A model generated the notes under the pieces. It saw only the letters and a program-made list of their open reading frames with translations, was not told the DNA's origin and did not search any database. A stretch of DNA of 64,000 bases, taken from positions 682,001-746,000 of the forward strand of contig JBDVBY010000006.1 in the NCBI GenBank assembly GCA_039942715.1. The letters run 5' to 3'. Shown piece by piece: positions 17,327 to 25,073 of this stretch. This DNA is from JABDJX01 sp039942715. GTDB taxonomy: Bacteria > Pseudomonadota > Alphaproteobacteria > Rhodobacterales > Rhodobacteraceae. Positions within the stretch are counted from its first letter, which is position 1. Every line of letters begins with the position of its first letter. The position numbers were made by a program, and so were the translations under genes.

Positions 17327-17355
17327 CGGATACTTAAACCCAACAAAAACAGCAA
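17327..17355 (-). promoter_or_regulatory. Island-borne promoter for serC
   Basis: On the minus strand TTGCTG (17355-17350), a 17-nt spacer, and TATCCG (17332-17327), ending 5 nt before the repeat. Start of transcription would fall at or just inside the repeat, the beginning of the serC leader. The element at the opposite end (30711-30683) has the same spacing. The -10 is weak, so strength is uncertain. Confidence 0.55.
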
Positions 17356-17510
17356 TAGGTAAAGAGACTTCGCCTTCAGGTTCTTGCAGCACCCTGCAGA
17401 ACGGGGCGCGAACACGCACGGAGAAGTGGCACAAAACTGACACAGGACGTTCGCGTGCTGTTCCAGGTTTTGGGCGCCTTATCCACTCCGCACACAGGCG
17501 CGTCTGCCGG

Positions 17511-17681
17511 ATGCAGGGCTATGCCTTAACGGTCTTGGATGAAGCAAGCATGTGGGAATACGCTGCGATCCTTCACACCCGACTGCAATCCAATGAGCGC
17601 AAGTTCAACGCCGTCGCCGCTCTCCATGCACTGACCGATGATGAGTTTCAGGACGTGATCGACTTTGTGGAGGGCGGCTGA
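17511..17681 (+). CDS. Small hypothetical protein (56 residues)
   Basis: MQGYALTVLDEASMWEYAAI..., ending ALTDDEFQDVIDFVEGG. An acidic, helical small protein with no recognised family. The frame is open further upstream to 17313 through the att region, but the ATG at 17511 starts the protein-like part. It overlaps the next gene by TGATG, so the two form a coupled pair. Their place at the island end and style resemble small phage or satellite genes. Function is unknown. Confidence 0.55.
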   Translation: MQGYALTVLDEASMWEYAAILHTRLQSNERKFNAVAALHALTDDEFQDVIDFVEGG

Positions 17682-17878
17682 TGAGCAGACCCCTCGAAGT
17701 CCTGCTTCACCATATGCGCGGTTTCGCATCATCCCCTGACAAGTGGGAGGCGGACTTTGCGCGCTCGATACAGCGTCAGGCCAAGGACCCAAAGTGGAGA
17801 CCTTCACAAAAACAAAAGGCAATCATGGATCGCATGGTCGCTGAATTATTCGACGAGGAGCCCGTCGTCATTGAATGA
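17681..17878 (+). CDS. Small hypothetical protein (65 residues)
   Basis: Starts MSRPLEVLLHHMRGFASSPDKW and continues with QRQAKDPKWRPSQKQKAIMDRMVAELFDEE. The segment K..P....P...TPSQKQ..II..MV..LF-like is often seen in small proteins of roseobacter prophages, but I cannot name a family. The ATG overlaps the stop of the preceding small ORF (TGATG). A strong hairpin follows 4 nt after the stop, marking the end of this short transcript. Confidence 0.6.
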   Translation: MSRPLEVLLHHMRGFASSPDKWEADFARSIQRQAKDPKWRPSQKQKAIMDRMVAELFDEEPVVIE

Positions 17879-17882
17879 GAAA

Positions 17883-17900
17883 GCCCCGCTGAAGCGGGGC
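17883..17900 (+). terminator. Hairpin after the small ORF pair
   Basis: GCCCCGC (17883-17889), loop TGAA, GCGGGGC (17894-17900): a perfect 7-bp stem, 4 nt after the stop of the 65-residue ORF. No T-run follows, so it may be a rho-assisted end or a 3' stabiliser. Confidence 0.6.
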
Positions 17901-18617
17901 CGCGTCTGCTGGTCGGTTATCAAGACGGTGGCAGTAGACACGCACAGCCTACCATGGGGTTGGACCATAGGCAGAGGGCAGTCCGAAAGGTTGAAGCCTG
18001 GTCCACGGCGCAGCGTTCATAGCGTCGCAAGTAACAACCAACTGTCCGGCGGGAACGCACGACCAGACAGACCCTAAGCGACGGCCCGGCTCCGGCCAGC
18101 AGAGATCGCGGTGGGTATAGGGACTAGCTCTGGCAATTGCTGGGGTTAGTCGTCCTATGCCCATCACAACCAGCCCTCACCCTCCAGCAGCAGAGAAGAA
18201 AGAGGCAACGTTGGAACGAAGAAATAAGGCGATGATGACCAATGTTTACGCGCTGTGTCTTTGCACAGTTCACAATACTGGCCAGGAACAGAGTCCCGCT
18301 ATCGTGTACAGTCGGACAGGGCCGCCGCTTCCGTCTGCGCATCGAGGGAACTCATTAAAATTGCTCTCCTCTAATTCAAACGATCTCCTGCTAGTCAAAT
18401 TTTGCACGATGCAAATAAAAGCATCGTCCCTGCGAAGTACCATGAAGATGGGTTTGTCGCTACCTGTCCAAATGACTTCTCCATTTGCCAAACTAGCGGA
18501 ACAAGAAAATGACAATGCACAATATTGTCCGCCAAGACTGGCACGACTTTTTGCGACGGCAGATCTGACGCGCCGCGCGGGCATCCGGGCAAGTCACCCT
18601 GAAAAGGTAAATATCCA
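17901..18617. other. 717-nt stretch without a supported gene
   Basis: No convincing coding frame. A 154-codon open frame (18157-18621) has poor, proline/serine-scattered composition and overlaps the DUF5681 start. An inverted repeat ACGATGC/GCATCGT with an 8-nt AT-rich loop lies at 18406-18427 and may be an operator or the basis of a short RNA. The rest may be eroded phage sequence or the promoter region of the DUF5681 operon. Confidence 0.5.
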
Positions 18618-19073
18618 ATGACCAACAAACGAAAAAACGTTTCATCAACGTATACGGAGCCTGAGACAGGTAAGTTTAAATTAGGCAACCCCGGTCGACC
18701 AAAGGGTTCACGCCACAAAAGCTCACAAGTGATAGAAAGCCTGATGCAAGGACAGGCTGAGAAATTGGGCAAAAAAGCTATTGATCGAGCACTCGCCGGC
18801 GATAGTGCTGCCTTACGACTTTGCTTAGAGAGGCTCCTGCCCCCGAGGAAGGATGCTGCAGTGGAGTTTGAACTGCCGACTATTAGTGACGCAAATGAGG
18901 CCGCCGTTGCTGCTCAAGCCGTCCTGCGAGCGGTTTCAGAGGGAAATTTGACCCCAACCGAAGCAGCGCTTGTAATGTCGCTGGTGGAGCGCTTCGGGCG
19001 TGTGCTGGAACTCGCTGAGTTTGAAGACCGGCTGACAGCTATTGAAAGTGCGATTGAGGTCGGTGCCACATGA
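18618..19073 (+). CDS. DUF5681 domain protein
   Basis: 151 residues. The segment FKLGNPGRPKGSRHKSSQVIES followed by KKAIDRALAGDSAALRLCLERLLPPRKD is the DUF5681 signature (NPGRPKG...GD..AL.L.LeRl.P.r.d). These proteins occur in prophages and islands and are thought to be DNA-binding, perhaps related to small terminase subunits, but this is unproven. The C-terminal half is a helical segment rich in alanine and glutamate. The stop overlaps the next start as ATGA (19070-19073). The codon use is that of the island rather than the core. Confidence 0.8.
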   Translation: MTNKRKNVSSTYTEPETGKFKLGNPGRPKGSRHKSSQVIESLMQGQAEKLGKKAIDRALAGDSAALRLCLERLLPPRKDAAVEFELPTISDANEAAVAAQAVLRAVSEGNLTPTEAALVMSLVERFGRVLELAEFEDRLTAIESAIEVGAT

Positions 19074-19537
19074 AAAAAATTTCACCTTTAGTATATGAAA
19101 ATCTGACCCCACAGCAGCGGGTTGTCGCATACGTCGAGGCGCTTGCACGTGGTGACGAAAAGGAACGGAGACGCTTGATCCGAACTTGTCTCAAAGAAGC
19201 ATACATACAACCCGACCTACGTTTCTCAGACTCGATAGAAAATTTGTTGGGATTGGCGATGGCTGTTCAATGCGATTTGCAAGAGTGCATCCTCTGTTGG
19301 TTTCTCGCAATTCAAGTTGACCCCAAGAAATCCAAAATCCATCTACAGAGTTTTTCCAATATTCAAGAAGCTTGGAACATCACAATAACTAGTCTGGGAA
19401 TTGATAAAGATTCTATGGTGCTTGCTGGCCCACCGCCAAGCCTAATTTTTGAGATGATTGAAGACCTGCTCCCAAAGCCCAAGTTTAAAAAATCCAAGGC
19501 AATGGCTGAAGAAATGCTGAAACTCTGGGGCAAGTGA
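19070..19537 (+). CDS. Hypothetical protein, DUF5681 partner
   Basis: 155 residues, not recognised. It starts MKKISPLVYENLTPQQRVVAYVEALARGDEKERRRLIRTC in two joined pieces, where T.Q.R..A...A.argDe.E...L. is a pattern often seen in the protein encoded right after DUF5681. The middle is a cysteine-bearing helix (VQCDLQECILCWF), and the end is basic. It is translationally coupled to DUF5681 through an ATGA overlap, so both probably act together. No catalytic motif is seen. Confidence 0.65.
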   Translation: MKKISPLVYENLTPQQRVVAYVEALARGDEKERRRLIRTCLKEAYIQPDLRFSDSIENLLGLAMAVQCDLQECILCWFLAIQVDPKKSKIHLQSFSNIQEAWNITITSLGIDKDSMVLAGPPPSLIFEMIEDLLPKPKFKKSKAMAEEMLKLWGK

Positions 19538-19577
19538 ACCTTTGGGACGAATACTACCTCAACCAAAGTGAAAAGCT

Positions 19578-19727
19578 ATGGCACGGGGCAGTTGGCGTTT
19601 AATTGGAAGGAAGTCAGAGATCAATCATCCACTTGCACTGCGCGAATACACCCATTGCCGTGAACTCAAATTCGAATTGCTTGAGCCCAAACCGAGTGAA
19701 GAAGTTGGAGCGACGAGATATCAATAG
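19578..19727 (+). CDS. Possible 49-residue protein
   Basis: An ATG-started frame reading MARGSWRLIGRKSEINHPLA, ending in EPKPSEEVGATRYQ. It is below the size where composition alone is convincing, has no clear ribosome site, and lies in the gap between the DUF5681 pair and the helicase. It may be a fragment of a longer phage gene. Listed for completeness. Confidence 0.25.
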   Translation: MARGSWRLIGRKSEINHPLALREYTHCRELKFELLEPKPSEEVGATRYQ

Positions 19728-19793
19728 AACTGTGTTGCCCTTGTATTGCCAGATTTCCCGATTAATAGCATTGTTTAATCTATTGATTTAAAA

Positions 19794-22700
19794 TTGATTG
19801 GCATCGAAGTGTTTTCGCTACCAAACTGGCTGCGCGCCAAACCGCGACAGATACAAGACCGGGGTCCGATAGCACCGGATTCCGCATTGCGCGGGACTAC
19901 ATCAGACTTTGCAACCAACATCGATAGGCCCGTCATTGACCTTTACCGGCCGCACATTTTGTCACGGGACTGCCTGATCGTCACTGGCTATCAAGATTTT
20001 CTATCTTCACTCGCCATTTTGATGAATGAAGTTCCCGCGTTGAAGAACCCTGAAGAATGTTGTGATGCCAAAATTCGGATTGCTTTTGGCATTGACACCG
20101 GAAACGCAAAGCGTGTCGGCAAATCGACTCCTGTAACTGAGGAAATGAAGCTCTTCTGGCTTGAGCGTTCAGGGCTTCAAGTCGATGACAATGAAGACCT
20201 TCTTGCAATTCTGGCAAAGCAAGCGATCCTCACAGGGATCATCCAATTGCGCGTCTTCGATCCGGTCCTAGCACAGGATAGACTCGGCATTTCCGGAGAA
20301 CGTCGACTTCATTCTAAGATTGTGAGCTCTCCTAAGGGAGCGGTCGCTGGTTCTGCGAATTTTTCGAAGTCGGGTCTCTACCGAAACATTGAGTATGCTG
20401 ACGGCTTAGACACGGGGAGCCACGATCTCCAGTTGGAACGGACTCAAGCAGCCGAACAAGTTTGGGACGTATCTGTCGACTGGAACAAAGAAGCACTGGA
20501 AATCCTCAACAAACTCATCAAACCAGTGACCGCTGAAGATGCGATGGCGCGGATGATTTCAGAGCAGAAGGGCTTTGAGCCTTGGCTTACGGGGCAGAGA
20601 AAGTCGATCACCGGCCACACTCTGTACGGTTATCAACAGGACCTGACTTATGAGGCCTGCTCGATCGCTTACGACCATGGAATTGCCTTTGTCGAAGCTC
20701 CAACCGGGTCAGGAAAGACGGAGATTGGTTGTCATCTGGCCGAGGCGCTTTCTGAAACATTTTCGGATGTCATTCCCAAGTCGCCAGTGCATGGCGTGTC
20801 ACGGAAGAACACCGCAGTGATTGCGCCTCCAAAAGTGATCTCCAGCTGGGAAAAGCACTCAACCAATTCTCTGACAGCAATTGCGAACAGCAGGCTCGCA
20901 AAGCAGAAACTCAGGGGAGTTGGAGACCCATCGAAAGCGGGTCTTCGTCTTGATCAGTTTGGTGTTCTGATCATTGATGAAAGCCACACTGTTACTCCTG
21001 GGTTCGAACAGGCCTCACAAATGGCCACAGCGATCGAGCTCGCTCCGCCAAGCTGGAATGTGTGCCTGTCAGCAACGCTCCTTGGCAATCGAGACGTAGA
21101 TTGGCTCGCGCATATGCAGGAGAAACGCGCGTCTATCTTCATGACGCCCAACTATATCCAAGAGATGGGCGTGCTCTTCGAACGCGAGATGCAAAAACCT
21201 TCAAACATCTTCGACCGAGAATCCCCTTTAGCCGCCTTGATGGAACCGGGCACCGCACTCTCGAGGGAGGCGCGTTCGGAGCTGGCGGCATTAATCTCCC
21301 CGTTTTTGGCGCGTCGACAACGACACTGCATCGGCGAGAGTCAGGATCGAACAAAGCACAGCTACCCGGAGTTGGCGAACCACGGCCGCCCCAAATCTCT
21401 TAAGGCGACCAAGAAGCACAGCCAGTTGCTGGAAGAGGTCGTTGAGCTGTGTCGTGAGCTTGCACCAGGAGGTCGTATAACAGCTACTGAGAAGAGCCGG
21501 TTTGGCCACGTGAGAACTCAACAAAGCACTCAGGACCAGCTCCACATCCGCAACTTATTGAACATCCTGAGAGTCAATTCCGCACAAGCAAGCTGGGAGA
21601 TGTCCTATGGTGTAATTGGCAAATGGTTGCGAGAATTCGAGAGCGGCTCGAAAGCGAAAGAGAAAAGATCAAAATCAAACCAGTCAAACATGTTCTCACT
21701 CTTAGACATTGATTTGCCTGGGCCTACGAACACCTGCGACGCGTTGAGCAAGAAGCTTTTGGCAAAACCGCTAGCAGAGCTTGACGAGCGGCGTTACCAA
21801 GCGTGCCTCAAAATCCAGGCAACCAAAGACCGGGTTGTGTTTCTGGCCGAACGCACAGATACGCTCGAGATATTTGCCGAGGCGCTTTCACGCAAAGGGC
21901 ACCACACGAATTTCGTCGTGGGGAACCAGACAAAGGGCGAAGATCGGGCTGTCAAAGCAATTTTCGGGGAAGGCCCCGACGGTTTCCAGCGCATTACAGC
22001 TGGCAGATTAGTAGAGCAGTTTTTCCGTCCGGGTGGGAAAAAAGCTCCTGCAGGCCCAGCATCCGTCTTCATGACTTACAAGATGGCCGAAGGTATCAAT
22101 CTTCAATCGGCGGACACACTGGTGCTACTCGGAGTGACCTCGAACCTCAAGGAATTGATACAAGGGCTTGGCAGGATCGACAGGATCGATAGCCAGTTCG
22201 GGATTGTGAACTACCACCTTGTTGATGTTCCTGTTGGCCAATTCGCATCCGATGAGAAGATCGCGCAGCGCATAGAGAATTACAGAACCCTGTCTGGTGA
22301 AGAGTTGATAGACGCAGTTCAAGAAGAACGATCGGAAGACGCCGAGGTTATCTTAGAAAGCGTCGTCGAATATCTTCGAGCGCCACGGCGACTACGTACT
22401 AACAACTTTCACGATGTTCTATCGCGCACAAAGGCTGCGATAGCTCCAGCCAGATATGAACTGATCACCAAAGCGAGGATTGAAGGCACTTGGGGCGCAG
22501 AATTGGCTCTGCTGTCCGCAAGAGAAGGCTTCACCGCTTTGCACTTGAATGGCACAGACAAACCAAACAGTTTTCTACCACCTCGCCTCATCATGCTCAA
22601 AAACGAAAAGGACGGTATTCGACTTGAGCGAGAACAGTTGATTTGTGCACAAACCTTGGATGCTGCGTATGAAAGGACTCGAAGCCTTGGGCAGGAAACT

Positions 22701-23177
22701 GAACTTATTCCCGCCGATAAGCTAACCCCAGCATTAGAAGTTGTTTCGACTCAGCTCGAAGAGATAAAAGAGTGGGATCTTCGACCTGCACGAGTGGAAA
22801 GTCTGATGAAGGCATACACCGAGTTCGTAAATCGTTGGGATGGAACCGAACTCGACGATCAACAGCGTTTCGGTCACCTCTCGCTTCCTGCCATTGAGAT
22901 GATCTGCGAGAGTTGGAGCCGTCTCTTGGACCCGTTCTGGGAGCAGGCCAAAATGGAAGTGCGCGATAGTTTCGCCTACGAGGACCTCCCCAAGGGCTAC
23001 ATCGCGCTTCAAGAGATATTGGCCAAGCTTGAACAGGATCGTCTTCGTTCTCCCGAGATTTACGATCAAATGTCAGTTGTGATCGAAGAGGCCGAGCGAT
23101 TATCGCGAAGTTACGAACCTGAGATCGGTCGGCGTGCTTCTGTTGTGTTCTTCTCCGAAGGGAGCGGTGAACACTGA
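19794..23177 (+). CDS. PLD-domain / SNF2-type helicase fusion, probable defence nuclease
   Basis: 1127 residues. The N-terminal part carries one phospholipase D half-site, HSK (173-175) with GSANFSKSG (186-194), as in NgoFVII-like PLD nucleases. The superfamily 2 helicase core follows: Walker A APTGSGKT (302-309), DESH (395-398), SAT (426-428), then a C-terminal RecA-like domain with FMTYKMAEGINLQSAD and motif VI QGLGRIDRID near 790. The remaining 300 residues are helical and unrecognised. PLD-SNF2 fusions occur in restriction-like antiphage loci. The start is a TTG without clear ribosome site; GTG 19809 is possible, and the first in-frame ATG is far inside. An HNH gene follows on the same strand 240 nt later. 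Confidence 0.85.
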   Translation: MIGIEVFSLPNWLRAKPRQIQDRGPIAPDSALRGTTSDFATNIDRPVIDLYRPHILSRDCLIVTGYQDFLSSLAILMNEVPALKNPEECCDAKIRIAFGIDTGNAKRVGKSTPVTEEMKLFWLERSGLQVDDNEDLLAILAKQAILTGIIQLRVFDPVLAQDRLGISGERRLHSKIVSSPKGAVAGSANFSKSGLYRNIEYADGLDTGSHDLQLERTQAAEQVWDVSVDWNKEALEILNKLIKPVTAEDAMARMISEQKGFEPWLTGQRKSITGHTLYGYQQDLTYEACSIAYDHGIAFVEAPTGSGKTEIGCHLAEALSETFSDVIPKSPVHGVSRKNTAVIAPPKVISSWEKHSTNSLTAIANSRLAKQKLRGVGDPSKAGLRLDQFGVLIIDESHTVTPGFEQASQMATAIELAPPSWNVCLSATLLGNRDVDWLAHMQEKRASIFMTPNYIQEMGVLFEREMQKPSNIFDRESPLAALMEPGTALSREARSELAALISPFLARRQRHCIGESQDRTKHSYPELANHGRPKSLKATKKHSQLLEEVVELCRELAPGGRITATEKSRFGHVRTQQSTQDQLHIRNLLNILRVNSAQASWEMSYGVIGKWLREFESGSKAKEKRSKSNQSNMFSLLDIDLPGPTNTCDALSKKLLAKPLAELDERRYQACLKIQATKDRVVFLAERTDTLEIFAEALSRKGHHTNFVVGNQTKGEDRAVKAIFGEGPDGFQRITAGRLVEQFFRPGGKKAPAGPASVFMTYKMAEGINLQSADTLVLLGVTSNLKELIQGLGRIDRIDSQFGIVNYHLVDVPVGQFASDEKIAQRIENYRTLSGEELIDAVQEERSEDAEVILESVVEYLRAPRRLRTNNFHDVLSRTKAAIAPARYELITKARIEGTWGAELALLSAREGFTALHLNGTDKPNSFLPPRLIMLKNEKDGIRLEREQLICAQTLDAAYERTRSLGQETELIPADKLTPALEVVSTQLEEIKEWDLRPARVESLMKAYTEFVNRWDGTELDDQQRFGHLSLPAIEMICESWSRLLDPFWEQAKMEVRDSFAYEDLPKGYIALQEILAKLEQDRLRSPEIYDQMSVVIEEAERLSRSYEPEIGRRASVVFFSEGSGEH

Positions 23178-23417
23178 CAGAAAACTCAAGCTACATTATC
23201 GACCGATGACGGCCCATTCCGGACCTTCACCCAACAGGCGCAAAGGTTGGGCGGAATCGGACGCTGCTGGGTCGCTAAGTCAACATCCTCCGCAATGAAT
23301 GCGATGCAAGCCTCACCGGTTGCCTTTCATGCAGGTTTCGCCGTTGAATGAGACAGGAGCGTTTGCAAGAAGCAACGCTGGGTCGTACGGTCTTGAAAAA
23401 AAGTTTGTGAGTTTGAT

Positions 23418-23957
23418 TTGAAGGTCTCCAGCATTAAGAAACACCTCAAGCCGAACACGATTCGGAGTCGAAAGAGTACTTTTTCGAACGCATTCGCTTC
23501 AGCTCTTGCGCCATATGATGAATATTCGGAAGCTGCGGTCGCGGAGGCTATTAATGACCTCGAGCAAGATCCGACCAAAGATCTCTACTGCGTCTATTGC
23601 GGGAAAGAAGCCGCAACTTGGGACCATGTTTTCAACCGAGTTGCGAACGGTGAATTCTCAGGCTATGGGCATCGAATTCGCAACTTAGTTCCTTGCTGCA
23701 GAACGTGCAACGAGCGGAAGGGAAAGAAGCATTGGAAGACCTTCTTGGAACTCCTAAATTCGGGTGACAAAGATCAACGCATCGCTCGTATGGAACGATT
23801 TCTTCATTCTAATACTGGACCTGATGACTACGAAATCATCCAGAGCAAAGCCCCCGAAGAGCTGAAACAATTTCTACAAATACGTTCGCAAATCTTCCTC
23901 CTTATGGTCGAGGCAGATCAACTGGCCGATTCAATTCGGAAAAAAGCAACTTCCTAA
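23418..23957 (+). CDS. HNH endonuclease
   Basis: 179 residues. The zinc-knuckle HNH fold is clear: CVYCGK (Cys58, Cys61), the catalytic DH pair in ATWDHVF (69-70), Asn89 in RNLVP, and CRTCNERKGKK (Cys94, Cys97). This is the McrA/HNH type that cuts DNA with a single metal. The N-terminal 50 residues are helical and the C-terminus is a coiled, basic helix. The start is a TTG; no better start precedes the domain. It is codirectional with the PLD-helicase and may supply or supplement its nuclease. It could equally be an independent homing-type or Type II nuclease; no methylase lies beside it. Confidence 0.85.
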   Translation: MKVSSIKKHLKPNTIRSRKSTFSNAFASALAPYDEYSEAAVAEAINDLEQDPTKDLYCVYCGKEAATWDHVFNRVANGEFSGYGHRIRNLVPCCRTCNERKGKKHWKTFLELLNSGDKDQRIARMERFLHSNTGPDDYEIIQSKAPEELKQFLQIRSQIFLLMVEADQLADSIRKKATS

Positions 23958-24152
23958 GGCGGCCCAAAGCGGACATTCGATGCCGCTCGACTCTACACCT
24001 GCAGCCTTGCCGACATTCGTCGCGCGCGCACAAAGCCTCAGGGTTCGAATTAGTAGTTCGCAGATTTTTTAGACATTCGCTGAGCTCGTTCCAAGGTTCG
24101 CTTTCTTTTGGCCATTCGCCCGGAAAGTCTCAGCACTACTTTGTGACGCGGC

Positions 24153-25061
24153 CTATACGAGGTCTAGCCTAAAGCCCAACAGCGTATCAACTATTTCCGG
24201 CAACGGAGGCGCATCATTGGTACCTCCCCGAATTAGAGAAAGGACCAAACGAAGTCGATCTACCAACGTGACGCCCGGCACTTCAGCGGGAACTGCCCAC
24301 CCACCAGAATTTGCCCGGAAAGATATTGGCGTGAAGAGCATCTCTACCCACAGCGCGGAAGGCGGCAGCAACGATCGCAATTTCGTATGGCTGATCTCAC
24401 TATGTTTCGGCGCCCAGTCAGTCCGAGAGCATGCGCATTGCGCTAAAGCGGACAGGGCGTTTTGGTGTTCAAACTGATCCAATGTGAAATACGCTGCCAG
24501 ATCTATCCCTCCGTCGCCCTGATCACCTTCTCGAAAATCAGTATCTTGAATATGTGGGTTTGCGCCAATTAGCTTGCCAAGTGAATTTAACCGGTCAGCT
24601 TTCGTGCCAACTAATGTCGTCGTATTTTTTCCTACTGTTATTGTTAAGCCCGAAGCAGGCCACAACTCTTTCAACACCAAGCCAGATACAAGTTCGAAAT
24701 AGTCGGTTATCAACTGCCTTCCAGCCTTTTCAAAGAAAGGCAGGTTCCCACAAACTAACAGACTGACATAAAGTTTCTGATTGTCTGTCAGGTTTTCTGG
24801 CGCTTCAACAACTCGACCGTGATTTGTCAGCTGAAACGGGTACCAATCTGCGAAGGCCTCAATTCTCCAGCGAATTTGACCGAGAACGTCCTCAAGTTGA
24901 TCGTCGTTCAACCGAAAACTATGATCACCTCTATTGTCTTCGATATGGTCTCGAAGTGAATCAGTACTGACCTGTCGATCTAGGTTTACTAGACATAGCA
25001 ATTCCAAAAAGTCTGCTACTGTGTGGTTATCATGGTCACGTGGGCGATCTAATGTAATCAT
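24153..25061 (-). CDS. PD-(D/E)xK-like protein paired with ParB-like gene
   Basis: 302 residues, not assigned to a named family. The segment EGDQGDGGIDLAAYFTLDQF (178-197) and later ALAQCACSRTDW (205-216) resembles the GDGGiDvvaw...lGQCk.G..W core of Mrr-like and related PD-(D/E)xK nucleases. Asp187 and Gln208 fit the metal-binding positions, but the usual lysine two residues after Gln208 is alanine, so catalysis is doubtful or uses another lysine (Lys219). The N-terminal 130 residues are helical. It begins 12 nt after the ParB-like gene and is evidently cotranscribed with it. Confidence 0.6.
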   Translation of the reverse strand: MITLDRPRDHDNHTVADFLELLCLVNLDRQVSTDSLRDHIEDNRGDHSFRLNDDQLEDVLGQIRWRIEAFADWYPFQLTNHGRVVEAPENLTDNQKLYVSLLVCGNLPFFEKAGRQLITDYFELVSGLVLKELWPASGLTITVGKNTTTLVGTKADRLNSLGKLIGANPHIQDTDFREGDQGDGGIDLAAYFTLDQFEHQNALSALAQCACSRTDWAPKHSEISHTKLRSLLPPSALWVEMLFTPISFRANSGGWAVPAEVPGVTLVDRLRLVLSLIRGGTNDAPPLPEIVDTLLGFRLDLV

Positions 25062-25073
25062 AGACTTACACGC

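Noticed and set aside
18157..18621. 154-codon open frame upstream of DUF5681
   Set aside because: Composition is scattered with no domain, no ribosome site is visible, and its end overlaps the start of the convincing DUF5681 gene.
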